DNA from: Magicicada septendecula
Lineage: Eukaryota > Arthropoda > Insecta > Hemiptera > Cicadidae
Assembly (NCBI GenBank): GCA_034769895.1
Contig: CM068367.1
Location: forward strand, 348,091,611 to 348,155,610
Length of the DNA: 64,000 nucleotides
Reading direction: 5' to 3'
Part shown: positions 25,158 through 38,460 of the stretch, in pieces
Layout: the number at the start of each line of letters is the position of its first letter
Position numbering within the stretch: the first letter of the stretch is position 1
The notes under the pieces: model-generated
What the model was told of the DNA's origin: nothing
What the model saw: the letters and a program-made list of their open reading frames with translations, nothing else
Databases searched by the model: none
Translations under genes and position numbers: made by a program

Positions 25158-28054
25158 ATCAGAAATAACAAGATTGTTATTACTACCACTAACACAACTT
25201 TAATAATTGATATTTTATTATTGTTAAGAGGATCTAGATAGCGAATGAGAGGTAACACTAATATTAATCATACATGCTACTTTATATAATAAAGTAATAA
25301 ATTGTTGCCCAGTTAATTAAAAGAAGTCTGTATAATCTTTAAATATGAACATAAATTGATGCAACGTTGGAACGAGACGGCACAGTAGTAGCTTCGATTG
25401 CGACTCACAGTCGCAACGGGTGCGCTGCTTTCGTGGGATGGAATCAAGGCCAAGACTCGTTCTACTGCCTGCTTACCCTTATTGCTGGGGACAGCAATAC
25501 AGCGGTCTTGTCTTGCGTGCGGTGGGCTAGATAAATAAAAAAGACGGTGACACGCACACATCCATCGTGCGGCTCGTCGCCCATGTGGTTACTACGTAGT
25601 TGGCTGATTTATTTCTTGCGAGGGTGGAACAGCCCGCAGGCCTAACGATTGGAGGTAAAGAAGAAGATTAATACAACGTATAATTGCACACATTGCAGCA
25701 GCAGAATAAACAATCGTAGCAGCAGTATTAAACATTATTAATATAATTGTTCTCATGGTCATAATACGAGTATAATTTTTCACTGCTGAGAATCGGACAA
25801 GAGTCATTATAGTTGTTAAAACTTTTGTCAGTGATACTTTTACACATCAGACAAGAAATACATTAAACGGAACACCAGTATAATAATCTTCTGTATATAA
25901 GCCGCTAAATAAAGTACAATATACTTCAATGTAAAAGTCTGTGAAATCTTAATAAAAGAATGAAAAGTGTGCTTCATATACTCCAAATACTCAAGCATCG
26001 ATAAACTACGTAAAAGGTCGGCAGCGTTTGAACGCCATTTGTCTCAGTCATTTACAAGCAAGCGATTTTATATGTCTGCAGTATAAGGATTACTTGTGTG
26101 TGTGTTTGCGTGCGCACTCGTGGTGGCAAGAGCTTCAGCGTTAAATAAATAACAAATCATACATGCTCTTTTGGAGTATGACGTTGATGGATTATTAGTG
26201 AACAGTGAAATTTTCAGACATTGTCCGACGTCATAAACAATATGCACAAAGAGTAGCTGGATTATTCTAAAATGTAATTTAAGAGCGCGATTGCACACAA
26301 AAAGCTCGACTAATACAGGATAAAACCACACAAACACGCACGCATTAATGTAACTACAGTATGCGACTGCTTGAAGCAGAATGAAGAACAAACATCAGCA
26401 AGACCAGGAGTAGTTTTGTAGTCGTCGTTGTCGATATATTAATTTAATTTGAAAGAATTAGTCTACACTATATCAAGTTGGATTGACGATCTACGAGTTC
26501 TTTCATTGCGAGATAAATCTGCCACTCAGATTTTATTTATAACACAAATTATAGCAGGAAATTTTTGAGGCCGGCATTAGCTTAGGCATGCGGTTTCAGT
26601 GGCAAATAAAACTACACGGAAGAGAATAGTGTAGAAAGCATTCTAAAGTTTAACGAGTTCTTTACTTGTAGTAGTACCGAGAAGATGATAGTTTTACACC
26701 TAACAGAATCTGAGTTTTATAATTAGTATGCTGATAATGATTATATTGTTGTTGACAATTGATTACTGTCTTCACAATTGATTATTTAAAATGCTCTTAT
26801 GGAGCGTAATTAATTTGTTGTACTTTAAAATACGAATGGTCCGTTCCATTATTAGTTACTTTTGTCACATGTTTGGTTTGTATAACTCCTGAGGTAATAA
26901 AGTACAAATGTGCTAAGTATACAGACAAACTCACCAAATTATGCAGGAGGTAATATTGTGGCATCTTGTAATTTTGTAAATCTGTAGCTGTTTGAATTCA
27001 TGGTATTATTGTCAAGTGTTAAATTGCAACGTTGAGAACAGTGTTTGGTTAATTTTTAAACTCATAATTACTAACGTCTGTTAAAACTATGTGTTAATAC
27101 CTCGGGCTTCCTATGACCTTTGCTCATAAATGTGCCACTGCTCCGCTGCTCACAAAACGGTTTATCTTGTGTTCCTGTGGAACACCGCATATCATTCGCT
27201 TATAAAGCTAAAAATCAAATTCAATCCCTGAATATTTCAGAGTGCTACAGACGTATTTATTGGTTCTCTAAAAACTGTTTAATTAGGATACTTCCACACG
27301 CACAGCGTCTAGATTCATTACAGTTACCGACTTCGCATGTCATCTAAACTGCCATGTTAACAACAGATTACTTTATAATGAATGCATAAACACAAAATCA
27401 ATATATGAACCAAAATGTTTTCTTTTAAGTTAAATTTCTATGACAGTTTACAAATTTGTATGCCCAGTTATGTAAACGTGTGACAGTGAAACATAAATTT
27501 GAGTATTATTTGAGTACATTACTGATTACTTTAATAATTTTGCCGTTTGTGTTTATAATATATTCGCTCAAATATTATATATATATATATATATTCTGTG
27601 ATTTTGTAGATTATATTCAGCATTACCAGAAAATTTTAAATAACATGTTTATTTAACATTAACGCAGATACATAAAATTAGATAATTTCTAAATTTGAGC
27701 AAATTACTTAAAATTACCTTTTAACAAATAACCTAAGAAGAAATAAGAATATTAGTAATGATATAATATATTGGCATGCTAGAAAATTAATATGACATCG
27801 ATTGCTTAAAACGTTTATATCAATACTGTTCAAGACTCTAGAAACGTCCACTTCTACAAAAGATAGGTATGTATCAGACAAGAAAATAGGTAACAGTCAC
27901 AATATAACAGACATAATTTCGAGTCGATTCATTACGTTAATTATTTTGACGTCTTGTTAGTTAATGCTGGAAATCAGTTAATGCTGGAAAGAGAAGAACT
28001 CTTGATGAACGTCGAGGCGTGTTCCCATAACATATCCATCTTTTTCTCTGTCTA
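25158..28054. other. Unassigned DNA, 25.2-28.0 kb
   Basis: A GC-richer patch at about 25,360-25,630 and several open frames of 66-107 aa are present, none with recognisable domains, codon regularity or splice context. A (TA)n tract lies at 27,573-27,594. An AGTTAATGCTGGAAA unit is duplicated near 27,958-27,990. No gene can be supported. Confidence 0.45.
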
Positions 28055-28684
28055 TTACACATGCCTGCCGCAAATCAAATCTGCTTTACAGCGAAGGGAA
28101 GGATAAATATCCGCTTTCCGTTCATTGGCGGTGTCTACGAACAAACCTGTGACCTGTGTCATCTTCCATGACCGCCCACGAACCAGAGAATAAGCCACCC
28201 AACTTTTGCCTGAAATGTGTACATTCTGCGAGCTGTATATAGCAGCGTTCTTGGCCAACGAGTTTAAGGTGGAGAGAGGACGCTGCTGTTGAACAGAGAG
28301 GTCCTCGCGACCCATGCTTACCCTCGCGAGAGGAGGACACAGAGACAGGTCCTGAAGCCTCTGTAGTACTATACCACACACGTCCCACAGAGACACGTGT
28401 CGCATTGTTAACGCTGCATTGCACACTTTGCGAGTCAGTTCATCAACAATCGAAGTGCAGATTCACGTCCACCCCAGACGAAGCAATGAAGCAACGAGAG
28501 GGAAGCAGTTTCAAACGACGGAGGATCATCGGAAATCGTATATGTCTCCCGACCCCTACTCGTACTGACCTCATCTAGCAGGCCAGTGAAATTCAAGAGC
28601 AGTTACTAAAGGTTGTAGAACTGCTTGAAGTTTCAACTTCTGTCAATACTTCCTATAATAGGTCAAACGTTTTGATGCGGAATG
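28055..28684 (+). other. GC-richer patch, possible 5' exon ending in a donor site
   Basis: This patch is clearly less AT-rich than the kilobases on either side. An initiator-like TCAGTT is at about 28,433-28,438. A 30-codon ORF begins MKQREGSSFKRRR at 28,486-28,578, and the sequence CGGAATGTAAGTAAT near 28,680 is a good splice-donor match. These could mark a first exon with a small upstream ORF on the plus strand. On the minus strand there are also 100-123 aa frames, with no recognised domain. Without transcript data or homologues this is only a candidate. Confidence 0.2.
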
Positions 28685-31046
28685 TAAGTAATATTATTTG
28701 GTTATGTAGGAATTGTTCTATGGAAACTTTGCTTTTCAAGAAAGATGGTAATACCCGTTTATATATGTATAAAATCTGGAAATGCATATTATGAGATTAT
28801 AGCACAAAATGAAATAATAAAGAACATTAACCATTGACTTTATATTAGTGAAAGATAGCAAACGGTAATTATTTTATACATTTATATGCTTTAAATAAAT
28901 ATTTAAATGAAATACTCAAATTATATAAAAAGTGATAGTTTTAGAATTATTATTTTAAAGTGAGTGAGTTTTAGTAGAGTTTTGAGCAGTTATACAGCTA
29001 TATTAAGTCTAGGTTAATGTAAATCTTCTTCGGATTATTATTTTAAAATTCAAATAAGTCTTTGAAACGCTATTTTTCCGTAGATCCTTATTATTTGCAT
29101 TATTTAATTCGCTCCAGGGAAGCTCTTTGGTATTAACATGTTAAGTGATTTAACTGCTTTTTAATAGTTGAATTACAATTTTTCTAAGGTACCTTAATAT
29201 CTAAATATTTATCAGTATGGTTATTTTAATGACAAAATATTATATGTTCTGCATGCATTTACACAGACTTAAAATGAATTATAATTTTCTTTTTAACTTA
29301 TTTTACGTGCCATTAGCTATTATTTGTATAATCTGTCCGGTGCAATTATCCGTATGAAAAATTACATTATGTATGAGAACATATATGTTATAAAGTTATA
29401 GTAATCATTGATATATCTGAATAATTTATAAATTGAATAAGTAACAGTACGTCGTTACTTACTTTCTTTTAACCTTTTGCCACGATTAACATAAAATCAT
29501 GGTTAAATTGGTCATTTTAAAATAAAGTACATTGAATTGTAAATTTATAGAATATTGCACTTACAAACTGATAAATTTTAATACTAATTTAATTGAAATT
29601 ATCAGTGTTTTCACAGATTTGTTATGTGCAATTAAACTTGTAAGGAAATTTGTAACATATTTGAATAATACCAATTATATAAAATTTTATTTAAACGACT
29701 AGACTATACCATTTAAAATTCACATTTTTTATTTTAATTTTCTTACGTTTCAAAATTTAGTTGAACTCACCCCTATACCTTTAGATTTTCAAAATTTCTT
29801 AATTAGCGTATTTTCGAGAGTTCATTGAACACATAATATATAACATATATGGAAATATGCCATATGTGTTTTACAATATTGTCATTAGATAGCCTAAGTA
29901 TTCGATAATGCGTCCAAATTATAATTATTGATCTTTTTATTGAAACAGTCACACTTGGAAAGTATTTATGTTATAACTAAACGCAATGTGTTCAGAAGTG
30001 AGATTGGTTGCTGATTCAATATGTATTGGTAAAATAATATGTAATAATAAATAAGTGTACTGATTCAGTAATAACTTGTTACATTTTGAAACCATTTGTA
30101 AATATTATTTTCATTTAAAAATTATTTTGCATACAAATTTGCATAGGTTATGAAATTATTATACAGCTGACATCACTGTTAATTAAAAGCTTAATTTAAT
30201 TTAAAAGAAAGCTTAATTAAAATGTTAAAATTATATAAATGGGAAAGTCAATGTGGTAGTTAATATTAGCTACTCGGATAGCAGGGTGTCAGATTGACTT
30301 TAATTAATACGTATGTTCGCGGGAGGAGGCACGAAACATATTCACTAATGATTAAGCCCTTGTACTGTACGTTGATCAAGATTTGTGATTGCCTGGAATA
30401 CCTAAGCCGATAATTTAGTGGTTAATGACATGCTCACACAGCCGTCTTCACATATAATGTATATGTGTTTAGGTGATACGTGTGCCTTAGAGACTAATGT
30501 ACGTAATGCCATAATAAACATTACATAACAAAGTTAATGTTACAAACATATACAATACAAACATATAATATAATGCGATATACGTTTACACAGGTAGGAA
30601 ACTACCGATAATATAAATTTTATTTTATTTTAGTTTGAAGAGAAATGAAATGTCTGTGTGAAAACAAAATTTTCATGACACGAAGCACTTCAGAAAAGCA
30701 GACACGATTGACGTTCCTACAAAGATTTCTTTAAACTATTTTTATAGACACTACAGTTTCTTTAAACTACGAAAGAAGGGGAAAGTATGCTGTTCGATGT
30801 TTTTATTTACATAAGTTCCGTTTTTGTAAGTGTGCGTTCATTTATGCTCGTTCGTGAGTTTGTGTTTAAGTTTAAAAGATTTTTTTATTCTTAAAAAGGG
30901 AACTTTTTAAGTAAGACACATATATTTTAAAAATCTACTATATTGTGAAACTGCTACTAATTTGCGAAGGAGGCCAAAATTGAGACATTTAAAGTTTTGT
31001 ATGTAAAAGTAACATCGGTAGATTTAATCAAAGCGACAAGACATTT
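28685..31046. other. Unassigned AT-rich DNA
   Basis: About 2.4 kb of strongly AT-rich sequence without any open frame above 60 codons and without recognisable repeats. It is compatible with an intron or intergenic spacer. Confidence 0.6.
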
Positions 31047-31190
31047 ATTATTTCTTTTATGAAATTGCTAAACTGCTACAATTTTTGTTCAGACAAAGCT
31101 TTTCGTCATCTCTGACATCATCAGGTCTTGAACAACGAACAACGTTGTTTCATAAAAAACAGTTTAGCAATTTCATAAAAGAAATAGTAA
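31047..31190. mobile_element. Small foldback element with hammerhead-like core
   Basis: Inverted arms of about 30 bp (31,047-31,075 ending GAAATTGCTAAACTG; 31,160-31,190 starting CAGTTTAGCAATTTC) enclose the motif at 31,100-31,124. The organisation parallels the palindrome at 43.7 kb. Part of a 68-aa frame overlaps the right arm and is not a gene. Confidence 0.65.
31100..31124 (-). other. Hammerhead-like motif with perfect stem
   Basis: Minus strand: CTGATGA, T, stem GTCA, loop GAGA, TGAC, then GAAAA. All four stem pairs are Watson-Crick and the loop is a GNRA tetraloop. The single T between CTGATGA and the stem departs from the canonical hammerhead core. Confidence 0.35.
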
Positions 31191-31447
31191 GGATGGCTGC
31201 TAATTCAAATAATACGAAGAAGAAGACATTTATTGTTTATGCTTTATGTCCTTACTTCGTGACTGAACTCGGAATTAGCAGAACGGATTAATGAATACAA
31301 TTAATGAATAATGAGTACAAATACGGGAATTTGTTGTTTTTATTTGCCGATATACTGTGTTTCGATTTACACTTAATAAAAGTGTAACTCATTTTTGTGT
31401 TTTCTACAGAGGTCTTGTTAACAAATCTAATTTAGAGTTTTAAAAAC

Positions 31448-31514
31448 ATGATGATGATGATGATGATGATGATGATCATCATCATCATCATCATCATCTT
31501 CTTCTTCTTCTTCA
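31448..31514. repeat. Palindromic trinucleotide microsatellite
   Basis: A run of (ATG)n turns into (ATC)n at 31,474-31,478 and then into (TTC)n. The first two parts form a hairpin of about 25 bp with practically no loop. Confidence 0.95.
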
Positions 31515-34500
31515 ATCACAGAATTTGATTTTATTTATGAAATCTCCTCCATACGTATTTCCGTCTAATATTTTATAGAAGCAAGGATTCGTATAAGAGT
31601 CAAACATAACACATATTAATATGAAAATTGTGAAGATGATGATTATTTTTGGTGGATATTCAGCGCTGGCTTGTGGCGTTGCAGCTTAAGCATTTACTAT
31701 GCTTTGACCTGCGTGCTCAATACGTTAATGTCAGCTTTTGTTTTTTTTCTTCCTGCAACAAATATTCAGTGTCATAGAAAGGAACTAAACATTTCTTTTA
31801 TAATTGTTATAACACATTAAACGAACGGTAACCCACAAAAACATTTAATTTTCACTTAATATTAAAAATTTACACAGACTTTATACGAGATAGAACCTGA
31901 ATTATATGGAAACACAGATAGAACAAAAAGAGCAGTCCTTTAAAATAAATGTTGGAAATGCTTTATCTAAACATATCTGCACCGCCGCTCCACAGGCTTA
32001 CTTAGAGACGATGTGAGAAACTTGTCGTCAATGTTGTTAATTTATTGACCGACGTTATCTTGCGTGACAAGTGTAACTGGGCGATTTCCCTCCTTTAAAA
32101 AACCCCAAAAATAAACATCGGGATAACTCGGATGAGGTGAACTAGGTTGTTATAATTATGTAACTACATGATCTGTACCTATTATAATTAATTATATTAA
32201 CAAGGTTTACAGTTGCGATTGTTAATTGGTTGTTTTACCTTGCGCTGATCAGCTAATTTACATTTTTACATACACATATACAGGCATAAATAATATCTAT
32301 ATGTACATTAAAACAAATACAAGAAATATTTTGTAGATTCCTATTTCTAACGAATAATAAATAGATATACAGACACGCGCGTATGTATGTATATACCATT
32401 GAGGAAAATAATCCGTAATACAAACAAAAAATTTAATTAAAATACAGACAGTGATCTGTTTGACTGTAAGTTGGTCTTCTGTAACAAATATATTTATTTT
32501 AAAAATAATATGCAGATTCACTGATATTAATTTGCACCTGCGTCATGTAATTAAACACAATGCAGGGAGTATCATCATACTAATGAAAGCTTTGAATTAT
32601 TTATTAAAAGTGCAGAGGAAGAAAAGAAATAACAAAGTCATTTACGACAGAGACGAGGATGAAATAATAAACATTGTTAGAGAAGATTGAAGTTGAGGGC
32701 GCGGAGTTGCATTCACCAAGCGAGCTGACATTCTATAGTCAGCCGTACGTAGTAACTCACTTCAAATACAGTGTCATATTTCATCATTTAAAAAAAATCC
32801 CTGAAAAACTTTCTACATAAATTAAAAAGTTGAACGAAAGTGCTGCTAGCAACTGTTTTTAGTTGCCGTACTTAAGAAATAATAATATTTTCTTTTAAGA
32901 TTTGTGTTAGTAGATAGACTTATTATTTTCTCTCATTTTCAAATAATTGTTATGTTAAATAGTTTTATAATTTGAAATATATTATACTAAAAAAACGAAT
33001 GGGACTGTTTTGAAAATTTACGGTTTCATATTTTGCTAGTCGAGCAAACAACAGGTATTTATACATGTACTGATGTAAATTTATTATTCTATGATATTTT
33101 TTTCATTATAGTCTCAAAAAAAAGTTATAGTAATTATCGTAACGTATTACACTTAATTAGGCACGTGGATTATTTATAATTGGAATTGAATCAATGAATG
33201 CTCTTTATTTATTTAAAGCCAAATTTATTTACATTTGTAAAACTTAAAATGATAATGTGCAAACTAATTGTAATATCACTATCAAACAATACATTTAAAA
33301 TTAAATTAAAGAATTTAGCTTCTCTGTTTGTTGCTTTTTATTTTTATTGACTCCTGAGCACGAATCGACCATTTTTAATTTACATAAAGTAAAATAACAT
33401 TTCGTATGGTGTCTTTGCTGTGTACTGGGAATGTAACTGCGTAAATGATCATGTCAATTCCGAAATTGATTTTTGGAAATACCAATCCTTGGCAGCAAAT
33501 TTCATTGAATAGTCTGGAATTTTAATTGCATGTGTTATTTCACTTTAACTACTGATAACAACTCTGTAACTAACACCCCTTGTAGTGTCGAATCCAGATG
33601 ACAAAAATACATTTTTGTTATATTGCTTTCGGTAAATAATTGTTACAAAGAAATCCTGATTGTTATTATTCCAATGTTATTCGGTTGTCCGATTGTAATT
33701 TTCTACTGCACTTGAATTATAAAAACGAATAAGTTTATTATTTATTACTGAGCTAAAAGTTCAGATAATTATTGAAATTCTGTTTTGATTGTTTGGGACA
33801 CTTTTTCATTAATTTTTCATGGCGGATACATTAAGTCGTCCAATCGTCTCAGAAGTCTACAGTGGTGGTTTCGATTCATTTGCTTGTGTTCTGTATGTTG
33901 TAGCTTTGCCCGAGTGTGGTCTTCGAGATGGGCCATTAGCGTTACAATGTAGATGGCGTTGCCTATATTGCATTTTGAAGCCAACTGTCCTTCTGGATTT
34001 TTAAATTTCAGGAACCGGTGAGTGTGGTGTAGCCTATTTGCACTGAAATGTCCGTTCCGTACAGATATTTCTGGCGTGAACCGAAACACTGAACAGTAGA
34101 GAGCAACTTACTTCTTATCGCTTAATAACTTCTGTTTTCCGATGATAATTACATTACAAGTCTAAATTTGAATGATGTGAACTGTATATGATTTTGGTAA
34201 ATGCTGACCATTATCATTAAGTAATGTTACTAACGGTTTGTGAACATTAGAAGAAATACATACAAAATATCACAGTATTCTTAACATTTCCCTGAACCGG
34301 TAAAAATTCTTTTTTTAGATTTTTTTTATTTGTGTACTGTGCAAAATAAGAATTTATTTTGTTGAAACTCAAGTTCTGAGTTTGTAAGAAATGAAAAATT
34401 TTATGAATTGGGGGAAGCATTCACATGTTACGCTAGTCTATGTAATAGTATACAGAATATGCGTTTCACTGCTAAAATTGTATAAACAACCTCTGTAATA

Positions 34501-36178
34501 AACAGTTCACCAATTAGTTTGTTGTCTTTTACTGCCCCTTCAACGTACTGGTAGGAATAAACAGGTTTAGGAATAAATAGAAATTTTTTTCAAGTATAGT
34601 TTCTTCACTTCCACACGAAAATTGTGTTGTCAATATTTAGAACTTTGTCAACTTGGATAGGAGGAGAATAGGTGATTTTAATTTAACTTAACTCCTATTT
34701 AATCCCGCTAGGAATTGAAACTTTTTAAAACTTCCTTAGCAAGCACCTAGGACCTAAGTGTTCCTCCAGATTTCATCTCTCAGTGTTAATGTTTCGGAAA
34801 GGTGTTGACGAGTCTGTGAGCGAGCGAGTGGTATTTCGACTTTATACGTGCGTATCTGTAATAAAATATAATTACTCAATAATCGAAAAGGAGAACGCAC
34901 GTAAAATTTAAAACACTACTGGCTAGTGGGTAATTATTTAAATGAAAGAATACGTTTAATAAATAGGTTTACGTTTCTTAATTAGTAGACCTACCTTTGT
35001 TAGATATAGGCTATAAAACCACAGAAAATAACTTTGTAACGTGACTACATTCCAAGTAAAGCAATACCTCTGATTTAAAAATTGATTCGTAAAGGCAATT
35101 GTCTAACAAAAATTAAATATTAAATTTGTCTTGTAGGAAACTATTATGACAGGAAAATCACCATTATCTTGTGTATCGTCAGCATAAATTATCACAGGTA
35201 GTCGGTCAACCGTCGCGCACGAAAGCAGGAAACTTTTTAAACTCATAACCAGTCTGTTCATTTACGAAGAGAAGGCATTAATGTCAACACGGTGACAGTA
35301 TAGTCTGACGTTACGTAGAATGAAACTAGAATGCGCGTATCAGTGAAATCTGAAAGGTTTTTGAACAAGAATCAGATGCACTTTGAGTGTATAACATTTC
35401 AATTCGTGAAGAACCAATTAAAAAGATACGGTAACTGGACTGTTCTTTAAGATTAATTTCGATCCTTTAATTCAAAATATATTAGGATTTCAGATATTTT
35501 AATTATTTTTATAAGTCAATTAATTTATGCCTCTACATACGCTCTCACAAAGAAAGAAGCTTTATTTGGTCTACGGTGAGCGTAATCCATCCCGATATCT
35601 GAGACAAACTATTCTCTGTCATTACTTATTATAGTGTACGACAGAATATTGAATATTAAATATTCTACTTCGCCACACATTTTGTGATTAATCAGTTTTG
35701 CCTGTTACATTACTGCCATAACATTTTAATTTAACTATTATGTTCTGAAACATCGGAGTTCAGATAACACGAACCAATTATTTTCAATAATGTTTGAAAT
35801 GTAAATACCTCCGGATAAAACATATTGCCCCGATAGCTGTATATTAAAACATCCCAGCTGGTGCAATTGTATTTGATTAAATATGTGTTTGTTGGAGGGG
35901 GGTAACATTCAATATTGATTAATTGCTGTGGGTTGATCCAGATTTGTAATTAGCTGCAGTCCCTTGCTCCGCAGTACAAGCACGTGCGCCCAACACACAC
36001 ACGCACATTAGACTACTAGCTGATTAAGGTCGTGATTGCAATGCTAACTGATTTGAAAGCAAAGGCATGCAAAGTATTAAACGTGAGTTTCCTCTAAAGA
36101 AATGACTCTATTTCAGTGCTAAGATAGACATAATCTAAATTACATTTAGTTTAAATTTATATAGAGTATGGCGTAGAG
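31515..36178. other. Unassigned AT-rich DNA, 31.5-36.2 kb
   Basis: No transposon protein or host gene could be recognised. Open frames at 32,451 (79 aa, with a charged tail DRDEDEIINIVRED) and the overlapping pair at 33,817-34,089 lack domain signatures. Most of the stretch is AT-rich low-information sequence. Confidence 0.5.
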
Positions 36179-36195
36179 CAGCAGTCGGCAACCCG
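36179..36195 (+). other. hAT-like terminal inverted repeat
   Basis: CAGCAGTCGGCAACCCG resembles the CAGnGGTCGGCAACC termini of hAT elements. A weak partner (GGTTGCCTATGACTG) lies at 36,828-36,842. The flanking 8-mers GCGTAGAG and GTATATAG match at only five positions, so a complete element is not established. Confidence 0.25.
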
Positions 36196-36859
36196 TCGAT
36201 AAGGTTTGACGCGCCCGCGAACCAATTTGTAATTTTTGTTTCCTTTTGAACAAAGAAACGCACACACATTGTACCTGCTTCGAAGTACTGAATTATAAAA
36301 TTGTACAAGCCGTTTCAAATTTTACTTTTTCCTAATAATAATTACCGGTACTGTAAGTTAGTTTTTTCAAGAAAAGGAACTGAAACCTTCATTTATGTTT
36401 TAAATGTGATTTTTTTAAGTTTTACACATCTGTGGAATTTATAAAAATTAATAGTGTTATTGTGGTAAGTTTTTAAATTTATTTTTATTAAAATGTGTTC
36501 CTGTTTAACCATTTTGTTCGTTTAAAGTTTTGTTAGTTTTAACGTGGGTGTGCATGATGACAGATTGTTGATGAAATACTCCTAATGTGAAAAATTTTCA
36601 CAAATTAAATGAAAAATACTGCAAAGCTTTTTCTGATTCGGTATTCTACGTCACTAAATGTAAGTGCTAGGGTATTATAAAGCGACAGTTAATGCTTGTA
36701 ACGTCCAGATATTGGCCACTAATGTCGAACGTCCAGCTCCGCATCTTTTTATTTTCCATTGATGGGGTGGGGAGGAGTGCGCCCATCGAATTGGACCTCA
36801 TTTATGTATACGCCCCCATAAATTCAAAGGTTGCCTATGACTGGTATATAGTATTACTT

Positions 36860-37080
36860 GAAAGGAGAAGTAATATGGTGGGTCACCTGTTACGCTATTC
36901 TAACTGGTTCACCACCCTGATCGAGGCGCGTAGTAGGAGGGGAAAGCAATAGAGTACATGTATGGGGTTGAAAAAGGAATAAGGTATGTGGGGATCAAGA
37001 GGCTGTCCACGGAACGAAAGAAATTCGTTCTCCAGAACCTCTCGGTTGAGGACGAGAAGGAGAGTATTACTTCCCACTAA
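36860..37080 (+). pseudogene. LINE reverse-transcriptase C-terminal remnant
   Basis: The frame at 36,860 reads ERRSNMVGHLLRYSNWFTT, close to the RRxxMxGHLLRHxxxxTT block found after the RT domain in several LINE clades. After a basic SRRGKQ segment the frame breaks. An adjacent frame from about 36,943 continues with EYMYGVEKGIRYVGIKRLST and ERKKFVLQNLSVED, resembling the 'LAxDRxxWRxLxNQ'-type end of such proteins, and stops at 37,078. The upstream 36,692-36,860 is poorly recognisable. This is a short, decayed, 5'-truncated copy; clade assignment is not possible. Confidence 0.45.
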
Positions 37081-37871
37081 TAAGTACGCATGTATAAAAC
37101 GGTTCTAATACTTACGTACATGTTTGATAAGTCCTTAACGCCTGACTTTTAAATGATACAAGGTCTACATTTATCGACACTTATTCATGGGGGAACAATA
37201 ACTTATGGTACTTAATTTTATGATATACGTCAGTTTCCTCACGTATTATTAGTACTATTCAATGCCGCGTATTACAAACTTATTAAATTTACAGAAAACA
37301 AAGAATTATTCTCGATAAAATTCCATTTTATTATTTCATAACTTTGAATGGTACAGTACTTATGTTTTGACAATTAGTCTGCTACTTATAACCTAAACAC
37401 AAACGACAATAAATGATAATGTTATAAAATGGGACTTTAATGTAACTAGAAAATTTTAAAATGAAGATGGAAAGACAGTAAACAAAATTTCTGTTCTCAT
37501 TTAATTTATTTTTGCATCGACTGCAAAATAGTAGGCCTATTGTATTTTTCAAGCATAATGAGTATGACTTTGAAGAAAACTAAAGAAGAAAAACTCATGT
37601 CACAACACCGACGCTAACGTTTTAGGTACAGCGCACAGACCTCCACTGGTAAACGCTGCACAGGTGTATTAGGTAATTTTTGGTATATGGAGAACTGCAT
37701 CGATTAATCTGTCGCAAATATTCACATTAATCTCTAGCCTTTTTTGGAGTGACCAAAACTGTATAATAAGAAAATTAAGAAGCATGAACAGAAATTCTTA
37801 GTAAGAACGAAAATATATTAGATATTTGCTGAACGCAAATATATTAGATGAAAATTGTTTCCTTATTTCCT

Positions 37872-38120
37872 TTTTCGATCATCCCGAGCTTCATCAGAGG
37901 CTGCCGCTAGGAGCGCTGTCCACTGGATTTTGACTAGGACTTTGTTTCTATACATTTTAGATCCTAAACGAACAGACACAATTTAAATCAAACGTACTAT
38001 TTGAACATATTAAACAACACAACCACAACAACGATCACTAAAATCGGAACGGACAGCGCTTCTAGCGGCAGCCTCTGATGAAGCTCGCAATGAGTGAAAA
38101 CTGGTTCAGGCAATAAGGAA
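37872..38120 (+). mobile_element. Penelope-like element tail within inverted repeats
   Basis: The stretch at 37,961-38,020 encodes ILNEQTQFKSNVLFEH, almost identical to the C-terminus of the Penelope-like protein at 59 kb. It is flanked by inverted repeats of about 36 bp (37,885-37,921 and 38,051-38,086). Each arm carries a hammerhead-like motif: 38,075-38,100 on plus (CTGATGA, A, stem GCTC/GAGT, GAAAA) and 37,872-37,897 on minus (CTGATGA, A, stem GCTC/GATC with one mismatch, GAAAA). This fits the terminal repeats of Penelope-like elements, which are known to hold hammerhead ribozymes and can occur in inverted orientation. Confidence 0.55.
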
Positions 38121-38130
38121 AACATTCTAC

Positions 38131-38460
38131 TGGTAACACCGTTGTCGTGTTGGTCAGTAGAAACAAAATAACTGACACCAATTAAGTTACTAATTACAAA
38201 CTTTAATTAGACACAAACAGCATTTATAAATCAACGCATAACTCTTACTGGTCCGCTTCGAAATCCAGCGGAAGGGGGCCGCTTCGAAATGTAGTGAGGT
38301 AGCGTGCCTAGATACCGCTAGGGTAGTTGAGTAACATCTGGAAGGGGCATTACGTAATTCTGCTGCGTAGAACGATCTAAACGTCTGGGAAACAGCCTCG
38401 CACGACGCGCCGTGCCAGACGTCACGTAGGCACTCAGCGATGCGTAGGCTTAGTGTTTAT
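38131..38460 (-). mobile_element. Gypsy-like LTR fragment, minus strand
   Basis: Shares with 18.42 kb the block ACTAATTACAAACTTTAATT followed by AGACACAAACAG, and GCATTACGTAATT. On the minus strand this is the R/U5 side of the LTR. It abuts the Penelope-like tail on the left and the foldback transposon on the right. The 3' boundary at TGGTAACACC is plausible and the 5' boundary uncertain. Confidence 0.55.

Noticed and set aside
26068..26391. 107-aa minus-strand frame
   Set aside because: Hydrophobic composition from AT-rich DNA, no domain, no splice context, no supporting start or poly(A) signal.
28055..28426. 123- and 100-aa minus-strand frames
   Set aside because: Two frames overlap in the same GC-richer DNA and neither has a recognisable family; not enough to call a gene.
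33817..34089. Antisense pair of 61- and 90-aa frames
   Set aside because: Neither shows a recognisable domain; the overlap on both strands is what a somewhat GC-richer stretch gives by chance.
36179..36842. A complete hAT element
   Set aside because: One end looks good, but the partner end and the 8-bp flanks match poorly, and the right end would overlap LINE-related sequence.
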